DNA of 64,000 bases from Segatella maculosa DSM 19339 = JCM 15638 (GCF_000382385.1 NZ_KB908319.1:248001-312000), one strand, 5' to 3'. Shown: positions 17,697 through 26,138, counted from the stretch's first letter. A program made the numbers and translations. The notes: generated by a model from the letters alone, not told the origin.

Positions 17697-18114
17697 CATG
17701 ATTGTTGGAGCGGACGCACGAGCCGTGCGTCCCTACATGCTGCAAAGCATGAAACATGTTCGCCCGTATATTTGTCAATTGTCAACAGGAACGTAAACGG
17801 ACGCACGAGCCGTGCGTCCCTACATGCAGCCAAACAGATCGTCACATACGGTCCCATTGATAATCAATGGCTTACACCTTGCGTTTCAATCTCAGCCATT
17901 TTGCAGTGCAATCTCACCCATATTGCACGGTGAAATGGGTCATATTGCGCGGTGAAATGGCTGAGATTGATGGGCAAGAGAATAGAAGTAAGGACGCACG
18001 GCTCGTGCGTCCGCTTTTATTTTAGTTGACAAGTTAGCAGTAAACAGGTGAACCAGTTGATTGCTGAACAGCATGTAGGGACGCACGGCTCGTGCGTCCG
18101 CTCCAACAATCATG
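17697..18114. repeat. 418-bp segment bounded by 46-bp perfect inverted repeats
   Basis: Positions 17697-17742 are the exact reverse complement of 18069-18114; each arm contains one REP palindrome. The interior holds two more REP palindromes and a family-1 22-bp array, but no gene. It looks like a non-autonomous mobile unit or a hairpin-forming cassette. Confidence 0.8.
17887..17974. repeat. 22-bp phased array, family 1, four units
   Basis: Units start at 17887, 17909, 17931 and 17953. Cores are AATCTCAGCCATTTT, AATCTCACCCATATT, GAAATGGGTCATATT and GAAATGGCTGAGATT; linkers are GCAGTGC, GCACGGT and GCGCGGT. The last core is in inverted orientation but in phase. Confidence 0.85.
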
Positions 18115-18163
18115 CATTTACACTTCCATTCACTTTGAGCGAACGCACGAACCGTGCGTCCCT

Positions 18164-18335
18164 ACATCGCAATCTGCGTTGTTTTTTACAACTACTTAGT
18201 TGGTAATGGCTCACAAAAGCCATAATGTTTCACTCGAAGGACACAAAAACCGTTCGTTCCTGCATGCATTCAAGAGGCTACTCCCCTCCTTTGGAGGGGT
18301 CGGGGGAGGCTCTCGGAAGGATCAGGAGAGGCTTC
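18164..18335. other. Intergenic sequence behind the amylase gene
   Basis: Contains an inverted GC-rich stretch (CTCCCC..GGGGGAG, 18281-18311) resembling intergenic sequences near 31465 and 47603. No gene was found. Confidence 0.4.
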
Positions 18336-20183
18336 TCACTTCACCACTTTCTTCATTCCGTCGTGGATATACACGCCGGATTGCAAAGGCTTTTGGCCGA
18401 GTTTCTGGCCTTGAAGCGTGTACCAACCCTGCCGTTTTGCGCCATTTTCCGATGCGAGGGCATGCGGTTGGGCAATCGAAGTGGTGACGCCCGGTATCGT
18501 AGACTGCACGCCTTCTTCCGTGTAATAGCCGCCGTTGATGAACGGCATGTCCTTGGTTTGAACGCGATCGCTGCCGTTCTGATAGCTGAAAATGATGCCT
18601 TCGTTGCCGTTGTTGGCGTTTTTCTTGTCGCTTGTTGCCATGGTCCACTTGTAAACATGGCGGCCATTGGGCATTGTGAGCACCTGTTCGCACTTCGTTC
18701 CCGGCCAGTTTCCCTGCGTATAATTGGCCGTTTTATCCCAGTTCCAACATGAAATTTCGGTCGGATTTCCCCAACTTTCGGGTGCTTCAAAGAAGGCACA
18801 GCGTTCGCCTTTGTTGACTTTTAGCCCCGCAGGAAGGGTGAAATGATAAGGCAAATCGGCCACTCCTTTGACCTCAGAAAGGTCGATATCGTCGCTGATA
18901 TAGAGCTTAAAGCCTTCGCCTTCCACTGCCAATTGATAGCCGTTTGTGCTATATTCCGCCTTCTTTCCGCAGAGTAAGAGCAGCTTAGCCTCGCTTCCTT
19001 GCACGTTAAGTATGAAGCCTTCGGCTGTAGCCTCAGCCTTTAAGATGGTGCTTTGATTGTCGATTCCGGCGGCATGACGCGTGAGAATGAGTTGCTTAAT
19101 GGCTCGTTTGTGCTTCTGCCAATGGGGAAGGAACACGCAAGGAGTGCCCGGCATGGAGAGCATAAAGGCGTTGGCGGCCTCCACATAGCCGTAGACGGGC
19201 GCGTTACCTTCGTTGTGGTTGTAGCGACCGGTGTCGTGATTGTCGACAAAGGTGACTGCATAACGGGCGTAATAGGGGTCGTTGCTCAGGCAAGCGTCGG
19301 CCAAACGCTCCCATTGTCCGCTGTTGAAAGCCGCGTTGATGGCGTATTTCAGTGGGAAGTCAAAGGCTGCGCTTTGGATTTTCCCGTCCACTTTGGTACC
19401 TTCAATCCAGCCCGTTACGTTGTTTTTGTTGCCATCCCAGAACTCTCCCACAGAGAATTGAGGTTTCACAGCCGCGTTATAAAGTCCTGTATATCGGGCA
19501 GCATAGCCCTTCACCATGTCATAACGGAAGCCCACATAGCCAAGGTCTTCGAGCAAGAAGTCGAGATAAGTCTTCACGTTCTCCTGTGTTTTGGCATTGG
19601 TATGGTCAAGATCGCGGAACCCATCGAAGTCATCTCCCGTGTCAGCTGCGCCTTTTATCCTGCCGGCTACGCCCGAATTAGGGTTTCGGTTGGCCTCGTC
19701 GGTGCTGCAAATCTGACTGTAGTTCGTGTTGTCCCACTCCACTTTGTAGGTCTTTCCCGTTACGGGTCCCGTCACATTCTCTTGTGCAAAGTCTGCCCAA
19801 GCGTTCAAACCGTTCTTATGGTTGATGACAACATCTTCGACAAAGCCCGTCCCTTTGCTCCTGAAAGCCCTGATCATGTCGCGCAATTCGGCCTCCGTTC
19901 CCCAGCAACTGTTGTGGTTAAGCCAAAAACAAGGGTCGTATCCCATCGTCTTTCTGTGGCTGTGATAGAAGTCAGACGTGTTACCTGAGTTGGGAATCCA
20001 AATGAGATTGAAATACTTCGAAAGCTCATCGGCCTGATTGGTGAGGGTTTTCCAGTCGGAATCGGCATAGCTGTCCCAATAGAATCCCTGCAACATGACG
20101 CCGTCATATTTCTCGGGCCAGCCCTGTGCAAAGGTGCCCAAAGCGGCCAAGGTCATCAGAATGAGTGTGTAAAATCGCTTCAT
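18336..20183 (-). CDS. Secreted alpha-amylase, glycoside hydrolase family 13
   Basis: 615 residues. After a signal peptide (MKRFYTLILMTLAALGTFAQ) a GH13 barrel shows all four conserved regions: DVVINH (117-122), GFRYDMVKG with nucleophile D222, VGEFWDG with acid/base E247, and FVDNHD with D317. A beta-sandwich follows (to about 450), then a starch-binding-module-like region (about 455-550; ISCWNWD, NWPGTK). The end (GWYTLQGQKLGQKP, then SGVYIHDGMKKVVK) resembles the C-terminal sorting tails of type IX-secreted Prevotella proteins, so surface or extracellular location is inferred. It hydrolyses alpha-1,4 links in starch. Not part of a susCD operon here; a LacI-type operator lies upstream. Confidence 0.94.
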   Translation of the reverse strand: MKRFYTLILMTLAALGTFAQGWPEKYDGVMLQGFYWDSYADSDWKTLTNQADELSKYFNLIWIPNSGNTSDFYHSHRKTMGYDPCFWLNHNSCWGTEAELRDMIRAFRSKGTGFVEDVVINHKNGLNAWADFAQENVTGPVTGKTYKVEWDNTNYSQICSTDEANRNPNSGVAGRIKGAADTGDDFDGFRDLDHTNAKTQENVKTYLDFLLEDLGYVGFRYDMVKGYAARYTGLYNAAVKPQFSVGEFWDGNKNNVTGWIEGTKVDGKIQSAAFDFPLKYAINAAFNSGQWERLADACLSNDPYYARYAVTFVDNHDTGRYNHNEGNAPVYGYVEAANAFMLSMPGTPCVFLPHWQKHKRAIKQLILTRHAAGIDNQSTILKAEATAEGFILNVQGSEAKLLLLCGKKAEYSTNGYQLAVEGEGFKLYISDDIDLSEVKGVADLPYHFTLPAGLKVNKGERCAFFEAPESWGNPTEISCWNWDKTANYTQGNWPGTKCEQVLTMPNGRHVYKWTMATSDKKNANNGNEGIIFSYQNGSDRVQTKDMPFINGGYYTEEGVQSTIPGVTTSIAQPHALASENGAKRQGWYTLQGQKLGQKPLQSGVYIHDGMKKVVK

Positions 20184-20209
20184 AAGTTAAAATTTATGGT
20201 TTCATTTGC

Positions 20210-20217
20210 AAATGTAT
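20210..20217 (-). promoter_or_regulatory. -7 element of the amylase gene
   Basis: TACATTTG on the minus strand, about 26 bases before the start codon. Confidence 0.5.
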
Positions 20218-20271
20218 AACTATTTTTCAGGCAAACGATTTCTTGATATATGTCAACTAAGATAAAGTATG

Positions 20272-20285
20272 TGTAAACGTTTGCA
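20272..20285. promoter_or_regulatory. LacI-type operator upstream of the amylase gene
   Basis: TGTAAACGTTTGCA is a near-perfect palindrome around a central CG, the classical LacI/GalR/MalR-family site. It lies about 90 bp upstream of the start codon. A half-like site (GCAAACGATTTC) occurs at 20231-20242. No LacI-family gene is in the window. Confidence 0.5.
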
Positions 20286-20296
20286 TGGCCCTGTCG

Positions 20297-20382
20297 GGAC
20301 TTTGAACTTTGAATATTGAACTTTGAACTTTGAGGTTTAAACATTTATCTTTGAACTTTGACCTTTGAATATTGTACTTTAT
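20297..20382. repeat. Heptamer repeat (TTTGAAC/TTTGAAT)
   Basis: About ten consecutive 7-bp units such as TTTGAAC, TTTGAAT and TTTGACC, interrupted once. It is the reverse complement of the family at 8297-8331. Confidence 0.75.
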
Positions 20383-20517
20383 GACATACTAATAGGCAGA
20401 TGGAGACACTTGACAAGCCTCATATCAGCTGTTGAAGTCTTGACAGAGCAAGTCAAAATCATTATGAAGCAGAAGGAGAAAAGTTCATTTTTCAAAGTTT
20501 TTCATTAGTATTGGGTA

Positions 20518-20548
20518 TTGTGTATTTGCTTTTTTTTGTATAACTTTG
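20518..20548 (+). promoter_or_regulatory. Promoter of the hemerythrin-LuxR gene
   Basis: TTG (20518-20520), 20 bases, TAACTTTG (20541-20548), 25 bases before the ATG. Confidence 0.65.
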
Positions 20549-20573
20549 CGCGATGTAATTACTGTGAAACATT

Positions 20574-21530
20574 ATGAAAAATCAGAAGATATACGAAGCT
20601 GATGATAAAATGATAAGCATTATCCGAGACAACTGCGACATATTACAGAGCCTGGGAGGCTTTGGTATTAGCTTAGGTTTCGGGGATAAGACCGTCAAAG
20701 AAGTGTGCGAGAGCGAGCATGTAGACACAAATACGTTCCTTGCCATCGTCAATCTTACCATCAACGGCTATTATCGTAAGGACGATCCCGGTAATCTTTC
20801 GGTGGAGACCCTGCTGAAATACCTGAAGGCCTCACATGCTTATTACATAGAATTCCGCCTGCCTTCGATGCGAAAAGAACTGGTCGAGGCACTTGATGAG
20901 CGTGACAGTCTGGCACAATTCATACTGAAACTCTATGATGAAAACGCGCATGAGGTCATCAAACACATGCGCTATGAGGAGAAAACCGTGTTTCCTTATG
21001 TGGAACAACTGCTGAACGGCGTTGTCATGAGCAATTATGATATCAACACATTCTCGCAACATCATCGCCAAGTGGAGCAGCGTTTGTCGGAGTTGAAAAG
21101 CATCATCATCAAGTATCTGCCTTCAGATGCCTTGCATAACAACCTGCTCACGGCCACACTTTACGATATTTACAACAGTGAATCGTGGCTCAGTCAGCAT
21201 TCGAAGGTAGAGGATTTGATTTTCATTCCGGCCATCAAACGGTTGGAAAAGAGCCTGAGTCAGCAGGGTGTGACGCTGAACATATCGAAGATGATCAGTC
21301 CTTCGGCATCGGGAGACGACCAATTGAGCGACCGCGAAAAGGAGATCATCATCGGCGTGGTGCAGGGAATGAGCAACAAAGAGATAGCCGACCATCTGTT
21401 TATATCGGTCAACACAGTGATTACACACCGCCGGAACATCGCCCGAAAACTACAGATTCATTCCCCCGCAGGCCTGACGATCTATGCCATCGTCAACCAT
21501 TTGGTGGATATTTCTGCCGTGAAGCTGTAG
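20574..21530 (+). CDS. Hemerythrin-domain LuxR-family transcriptional regulator
   Basis: 318 residues. The N-terminus (about 15-60) resembles the ScdA/RIC N-terminal domain (DUF542-like; LGFGDKTVKEVCESEHVD). A hemerythrin HHE domain follows (about 85-225), with candidate di-iron ligands in ASHAYYIE, NAHEVIKHMRYEEKTVFP, FSQHHRQVE and SQHSKVEDLIF. A LuxR-type HTH closes the protein (about 250-312; LSDREKEIIIGVVQGMSNKE, VITHRRNIARKLQI). Related iron-repair proteins respond to NO or oxidative stress, so this is probably a one-component regulator sensing O2, NO or redox state through a di-iron site (inference). It has its own promoter. Confidence 0.87.
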   Translation: MKNQKIYEADDKMISIIRDNCDILQSLGGFGISLGFGDKTVKEVCESEHVDTNTFLAIVNLTINGYYRKDDPGNLSVETLLKYLKASHAYYIEFRLPSMRKELVEALDERDSLAQFILKLYDENAHEVIKHMRYEEKTVFPYVEQLLNGVVMSNYDINTFSQHHRQVEQRLSELKSIIIKYLPSDALHNNLLTATLYDIYNSESWLSQHSKVEDLIFIPAIKRLEKSLSQQGVTLNISKMISPSASGDDQLSDREKEIIIGVVQGMSNKEIADHLFISVNTVITHRRNIARKLQIHSPAGLTIYAIVNHLVDISAVKL

Positions 21531-21619
21531 GAAACTTCGGGCTTATTCGACACTTCATTATTAAAGTTCTGCTCTTAAGATAGTTTATCGGAGAGTTAAG
21601 GAGCAATAGATAAAATCGT

Positions 21620-22840
21620 ATGGCATCAATCAGTATCAGAAATTTTGGTCCGATCAAAGATACAAGGACAATAAATCTAACAAGCGTATTGGTCGTTATC
21701 GGTCGCCAAAGCTCCGGTAAGAGTACGTTCATGAAGGTGCTTTGCCATTGTCGATGGGTAGAAAAGAATATCATGACGCATGACAATGCGATACAAAAAT
21801 ATACGCATAACAGGCTTTTTTGGTCTGAATTGAAACAGTTTCATCGAATAGATGAAATGTATCTCCAAGAAGATACCGTCATAGAATACAATGGCGATGT
21901 GATAAACATCAAACTGTCGGGGAGAAAACAAAATGCTGAAATCAATCGGAAAGATGGTGCATGGGCTACCCGATACAATACAAAAATAAGTTATTTGCCG
22001 TCGGAACGCAACTTGATTTCAGCCGTTCGTAACATCAATAGTACCTATAAAACGGACGACCGCGATGTACTTTTCAACTTCATTCTTGAATGGAATGAAT
22101 TCAGAAGAGACTTTACAAAGGGCAAAGCGCTGTCGCTTTCATTGACAGACAAGTTCAAATATTATGATGATGACGGTCAAGATTATATAGTACTGCCCAA
22201 TGATAAGCCCATTACTTCATTCTATGCATCAAGTGGTGTGCAGTCAATCATGCCCATAGATGTCATTTCTGAGAAGATAATGTCGGTTGTCGGAAGTGTT
22301 GCAAAGTACAGTGTAGATGATTTAATGAAGCGAATGACGGAGTTATTGGATGGGAATCAACACTCCGCACCACCGGAAGAACTTGCAGAACGGCTGGAAA
22401 CACTGCGTAAAAACATGAAGTATGAGTCGGCACAGCTGTTTATTGAGGAGCCGGAACAGAACTTATATCCCGATGCTCAACGCTTGCTGATTTTAAACTT
22501 AGTGAGAAGAGTAAAAAAAGCGCAAGAAATAGAGAGCAAACCTTCCATGCTTGTTGTGACGACGCCTAGCCCTTACGTGTTATCGACAATGAATGTGCTC
22601 ATTGCAGACGCTGCTGCAAAAGCACAGAAACCCAATGATGCGAGACTTGATAACGTCATAGATGAGAGTACTTTGATGCCCGTTGAGGCTTATGCTGCCT
22701 ATTTTATCAACGATGAAGGGCTTTTCGGAGATATCAAGGATATGGAAATTCCGATGCTATCAGGTATAGATTTGGACAGTGTTTCAGATTGGGTAGACGA
22801 CCATATCGCTCGTCTCAATGGTATTTTATATGCAGACTGA
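21620..22840 (+). CDS. AAA-family ATPase of a two-gene module
   Basis: 406 residues, SMC/OLD-like single ATPase. It opens MASISIRNFGPIKDTRTINL as in RecF/OLD-type ATPases and has Walker A GRQSSGKST (28-36), an ABC-signature-like ASSGVQS (about residue 203) and Walker B LFIEEPEQNLYP (about 274-285); TTPSPYVLS marks the switch region. The region is visibly poorer in GC than its flanks, a hint of acquisition. The next gene overlaps its end and encodes a PD-(D/E)XK-like protein. ATPase plus nuclease pairs of this type are typical of phage-defence or abortive-infection modules, but I cannot assign it to a named system. Confidence 0.85.
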   Translation: MASISIRNFGPIKDTRTINLTSVLVVIGRQSSGKSTFMKVLCHCRWVEKNIMTHDNAIQKYTHNRLFWSELKQFHRIDEMYLQEDTVIEYNGDVINIKLSGRKQNAEINRKDGAWATRYNTKISYLPSERNLISAVRNINSTYKTDDRDVLFNFILEWNEFRRDFTKGKALSLSLTDKFKYYDDDGQDYIVLPNDKPITSFYASSGVQSIMPIDVISEKIMSVVGSVAKYSVDDLMKRMTELLDGNQHSAPPEELAERLETLRKNMKYESAQLFIEEPEQNLYPDAQRLLILNLVRRVKKAQEIESKPSMLVVTTPSPYVLSTMNVLIADAAAKAQKPNDARLDNVIDESTLMPVEAYAAYFINDEGLFGDIKDMEIPMLSGIDLDSVSDWVDDHIARLNGILYAD

Positions 22841-23312
22841 CCATCAAGAGACAACATACAAGCAGCTGTCGTCAAAAGGTTTTAAGCCACAACAGACTTT
22901 GTTGGCACGAAAGACCGTTGTGGTTAAGGAAGAGGGAAAGAAATATGTGCTTGATGTTCAATCGGAGTTCCCTTCTGTTGTCTTTCAAGTTGACGGGGAC
23001 ATCATCAAGACCGGGCTAAAATGTGATAAGTTGATTTTGGTAAATACCCGTAATACACCAACAGAAGAATGGGTTCAAATCTTTGTTGAACTGAAAGGGA
23101 CAGATGTTATTCATGGTATGAAGCAATTGCTTGAGTCGGTCAAGAACCCAATCTTTGCAAGTTTGTCAAATAAGCAACGTAAAGCAAGGTTGGTTGCCAC
23201 GTCATTTCCCTCCAATAAGCCAAACCCAAAAGTAGAAAAACTCAAGCGGGAATTCGCGAAACAGAAAGTCGATTACCGGGGAATGAAGCCAAATCAAGAA
23301 GACAGACTGTAA
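22830..23312 (+). CDS. Small PD-(D/E)XK-nuclease-like protein, partner of the ATPase
   Basis: 160 residues from the ATG at 22830, which overlaps the ATPase stop by 11 bases; an in-frame ATG at 22818 is also possible. The middle of the protein reads GLKCDKLILVNTRN, then WVQIFVELKGTDVIHGMKQL: an Asp, about 20 residues, then Glu-x-Lys in a predicted beta-strand followed by a helix, the signature of PD-(D/E)XK nucleases (D70, E91, K93 counted from 22818). The C-terminus is basic and disordered (NKPNPKVEKLKREFAKQK). Translational overlap suggests the two products work together. The family is not recognised; the nuclease call is by motif. Confidence 0.75.
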   Translation: MQTDHQETTYKQLSSKGFKPQQTLLARKTVVVKEEGKKYVLDVQSEFPSVVFQVDGDIIKTGLKCDKLILVNTRNTPTEEWVQIFVELKGTDVIHGMKQLLESVKNPIFASLSNKQRKARLVATSFPSNKPNPKVEKLKREFAKQKVDYRGMKPNQEDRL

Positions 23313-23350
23313 ATAATGTATTTTTCTTCTGCGTCCATAACATTCAAAGC

Positions 23351-23770
23351 TCACCGTTTTCGGCATTTCGGGCACAGTCCCTTTACGACGAAATTGATGC
23401 CGTGTAGTTCGTAATCTGCGGGCAACGACACCGCAGGAAGGGGTATTTCGTGCAGGCAAAACACCTTGTGACACTGCTCACAAAAGAAATGTACGTGTTC
23501 ATCTTCGTCCTCTTCGTGGTCGTGGCTGAGGCATAATTCATACTTGATGCCGCCATTCCCGTCTTCAATCACGTGCACCAAATGATGCGCTTTAAAAAGA
23601 GTCAGCGTGCGGAAGATGTTGGATTTGTCGATGGAGAGAATGCTGTATTCCAGCTCTTTCATGGACAACGGGTGTTCGGTTGCCGCCAATGCCTTGACAA
23701 TCACGATGCGGTTAGCCGTCGGTTTGATACCGTGATTGGTCAGAAGCGCGATGCATTGTTCTTTTCCCAT
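23351..23770 (-). CDS. Fur-family transcriptional regulator
   Basis: 139 residues: winged helix (about 1-80; KPTANRIVIVKALAATEHPL, SNIFRTLTLFKAHHLV), then the dimerisation and metal domain with HDHEEDEDEHVHFFCEQC, KVFCL and the C-terminal CPKC. These give two CxxC pairs for structural zinc plus a His/Glu-rich sensor site. Iron, zinc and peroxide sensors (Fur, Zur, PerR) cannot be told apart here. It begins 26 bases behind the antiporter gene on the same strand, so the two are probably cotranscribed. Confidence 0.9.
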   Translation of the reverse strand: MGKEQCIALLTNHGIKPTANRIVIVKALAATEHPLSMKELEYSILSIDKSNIFRTLTLFKAHHLVHVIEDGNGGIKYELCLSHDHEEDEDEHVHFFCEQCHKVFCLHEIPLPAVSLPADYELHGINFVVKGLCPKCRKR

Positions 23771-23796
23771 GGTGTTTGGTTGTCTTTCGTATCTAT

Positions 23797-26085
23797 TTAT
23801 TCTCTCGAAGTGGTCGGGATTGTGGGAGAAGCCGCCATCTGCCGTTCTACTTTCTCTAAGTCGTTCTCTTCTCCCACGAGCCAGATAATGTCGCCTTTCT
23901 CGAACTTTCGCTGCGGATCTATCATTGTTAAGTTCTCTTGTCCCTCTTCAACACCGACCACCATGCAGCCATATTGGTCGCGAATACCGCTCTCGGCGAG
24001 TGTCTTCCCGATGAAAGGCGTGTCGGAAGACAGGACGAACTGCCGCAGTTTCATCTCTCTTTTCTCTATCTCGGGGTCCTCAGGAATGAGCTCATTCCCT
24101 ATGGCTTGACTGAAAACCTTCAGTTGTTCGTCGTTCCCGATGACTGAAATCCGGTCGCCGGGGAAGATGATATTGCTGCCGTTGGGAATGTTGATGCGTT
24201 GCGAACCGCGCAGAATGCTGCTCACATGAACGCCAAAGCGGTTGCGAAACTGCAGGTCCTTCAACGTCCGCCCCACCCAAGTAGAGTCTTCGGGGACTTC
24301 GAAATCGCTGATGTGTATGTCACGATCGAGAAGATGTCCTGCGAAAAGCGGGCGGCGTTCTCCGCTCACCCGAGCTGCAATCTCGCGCGAACGAAGGTTC
24401 TTGATGAACAGGCGTTCGAGCTTGATGCTGCGGTGTTTCAGGCTCCTTGACAGTATCATGAGTATCAAGGCCACGCCCGCAATCGTTATCATCAAGGCAT
24501 TTTTGAAGCGCGTCAGATAGTTACAGATATAGAAAATGAACATCGCGGCGACGACGACCCGCACGATGATAGTGAATATCAAGGGCAAACGGTTGAGCAA
24601 GCTCTGCGTCCATAAGCGGCGGAACTCGTCACTATGCACGTTCTTCATCACCATGGAACGCAGGAAAGGTGATATTATCAGCACCGTAAGCAGCCCGCAT
24701 ACCGCGTTGCCGGGCCAATGACCGAAGGCGTGTCTGCTGAAAGGAAGGAAGAAAGTGAGCATCAATGTTATCACAGCTGTGGACAGAATGCCATAGATAA
24801 CGGTGTTAACAAGCATCTTGCGCAGCAGCACCTTCCAGTCGTTCTCCTCCTCCGTAGAGTTCTGATGAGCGTTCCCGGCGTGATTCATACGGCGCACCCA
24901 CTTCCTTGGCAAAGTCTTTTCGATGTGCTTGTAGCAGGGTTCTGCAAAGCGCATCATGTAGGGTGTGAGGAAAGTTGTAATCACCGAGACTGCCACAACG
25001 ACAGGATAAAGGAAGTCACCGATGACACCTAACGACAGACCGAGCGACGCAATGATGAATGCAAACTCTCCGATTTGTGCCATAGAGAAGCCACATCGCA
25101 TGGCATTCTTCAGCGGCTGACCGCTCAACATGAAGCCTGCCGTCCCGAAAACGCCTTGTCCAAGCAAGATTGTCAGCACGAGCACAAGAATTGGAATGGC
25201 GTAGTCTACGAGTACTTTCGGCTCGACCAGCATACCGACGGACACGAAGAAGATGGCCCCGAAGAGGTTCTTTACGGGCTCGACGAGTTTGATAATCTTG
25301 TCGGCCTCTACCGTCTCGGCAATGATACTGCCCATGACGAAAGCCCCGAATGCGCTACTGAAGCCCACTTTCGTGGACAGAACGGCCATCAGGCAGCAAA
25401 GTCCGAGGGCCACGATGACCATCGTCTCGCTTGTCATCAGCTTGCGGGTCCTGCGGAAGAAGAGTGGGACGAGGAAAATGCCTACCACGAACCACAACAC
25501 CAGGAAGAAGCCAATCTTCAGTACCGAGCTTAACATCTCGCCGCCATCGGGATCGTTGCCGCTTGCAATGGCACTCAACATCACCATCATAACAATGGCC
25601 AGCACGTCTTCGAGTATCAGCACGCTCATCACCAGCGAGGCAAAACGTTGTTGCCGAAGCCCAAGGTCGTCGAAGGCCTTATAGATGATTGTCGTGGACG
25701 ACATGGCGAGCATTCCCCCAAGGAAGATACAATCCATCTTGCCCCAACCGAAGCCATGGCCCACGAGAATGCCGAGCGTCATCATCGAAAAGATAATCGT
25801 CAGGGCCGCAATCACGGGCGCCATTCCCATTTTAAGGATTTTCTTAAATGAGAAATCAAGCCCTAACGAGAACAGAAGGAACATCACACCGATGTCTGCC
25901 CACGTGTGGATATCGCCCTTGTCTACCACTGACATGGTGTAAGGCATGTGCGGAGAGACGAGGAAACCGGCCACAATATAGCCGAGAACAAGAGGCTGTT
26001 TGAGCTTCTTGAACACGAGGGTGACGACACCTGCGACGACCAACACCAGTGCAAGGTCTTCTATCAAGCTGGGAATTTCTGCCAT
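23797..26085 (-). CDS. CPA2-family cation:proton antiporter with two RCK_C domains
   Basis: 762 residues. The first about 390 residues form 12 membrane helices of the Na+/H+-exchanger fold (LKQPLVLGYIVAGFLVSPHM, LLFSLGLDFSFKKI). A second block of helices follows (about 415-540), then two TrkA-C/RCK_C regulatory domains (about 590-665 and 675-755; FRNRFGVHVSSILRG, IRDQYGCMVVGV). It is KefB-like but has no NAD-binding TrkA-N domain. Expected role: K+ or Na+ efflux coupled to proton entry at the inner membrane. Upstream lies a 22-bp repeat array; downstream the Fur-family gene. Confidence 0.92.
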   Translation of the reverse strand: MAEIPSLIEDLALVLVVAGVVTLVFKKLKQPLVLGYIVAGFLVSPHMPYTMSVVDKGDIHTWADIGVMFLLFSLGLDFSFKKILKMGMAPVIAALTIIFSMMTLGILVGHGFGWGKMDCIFLGGMLAMSSTTIIYKAFDDLGLRQQRFASLVMSVLILEDVLAIVMMVMLSAIASGNDPDGGEMLSSVLKIGFFLVLWFVVGIFLVPLFFRRTRKLMTSETMVIVALGLCCLMAVLSTKVGFSSAFGAFVMGSIIAETVEADKIIKLVEPVKNLFGAIFFVSVGMLVEPKVLVDYAIPILVLVLTILLGQGVFGTAGFMLSGQPLKNAMRCGFSMAQIGEFAFIIASLGLSLGVIGDFLYPVVVAVSVITTFLTPYMMRFAEPCYKHIEKTLPRKWVRRMNHAGNAHQNSTEEENDWKVLLRKMLVNTVIYGILSTAVITLMLTFFLPFSRHAFGHWPGNAVCGLLTVLIISPFLRSMVMKNVHSDEFRRLWTQSLLNRLPLIFTIIVRVVVAAMFIFYICNYLTRFKNALMITIAGVALILMILSRSLKHRSIKLERLFIKNLRSREIAARVSGERRPLFAGHLLDRDIHISDFEVPEDSTWVGRTLKDLQFRNRFGVHVSSILRGSQRINIPNGSNIIFPGDRISVIGNDEQLKVFSQAIGNELIPEDPEIEKREMKLRQFVLSSDTPFIGKTLAESGIRDQYGCMVVGVEEGQENLTMIDPQRKFEKGDIIWLVGEENDLEKVERQMAASPTIPTTSRE

Positions 26086-26138
26086 AATAAAAGTATAAAA
26101 GGGCGTGCGTCAGACCATTTCTGTATCCGTTTTCTAAC

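Larger units (their letters stand above)
17649..18163. repeat. REP-like palindrome cluster (six copies)
   Basis: Palindromes of the GGACGCACG..CGTGCGTCC family lie at 17649-17668 (variant with CCCG arms), 17712-17733, 17799-17820, 17992-18012, 18078-18099 and 18141-18162. The orientation, read from the flanking GTAGG or CTACATG, switches within the cluster. Confidence 0.85.

Noticed and set aside
20574..23312. Hemerythrin-LuxR gene as third member of the ATPase-nuclease module
   Set aside because: It has its own promoter, a 90-bp gap and different base composition; a functional link is possible but not supported.
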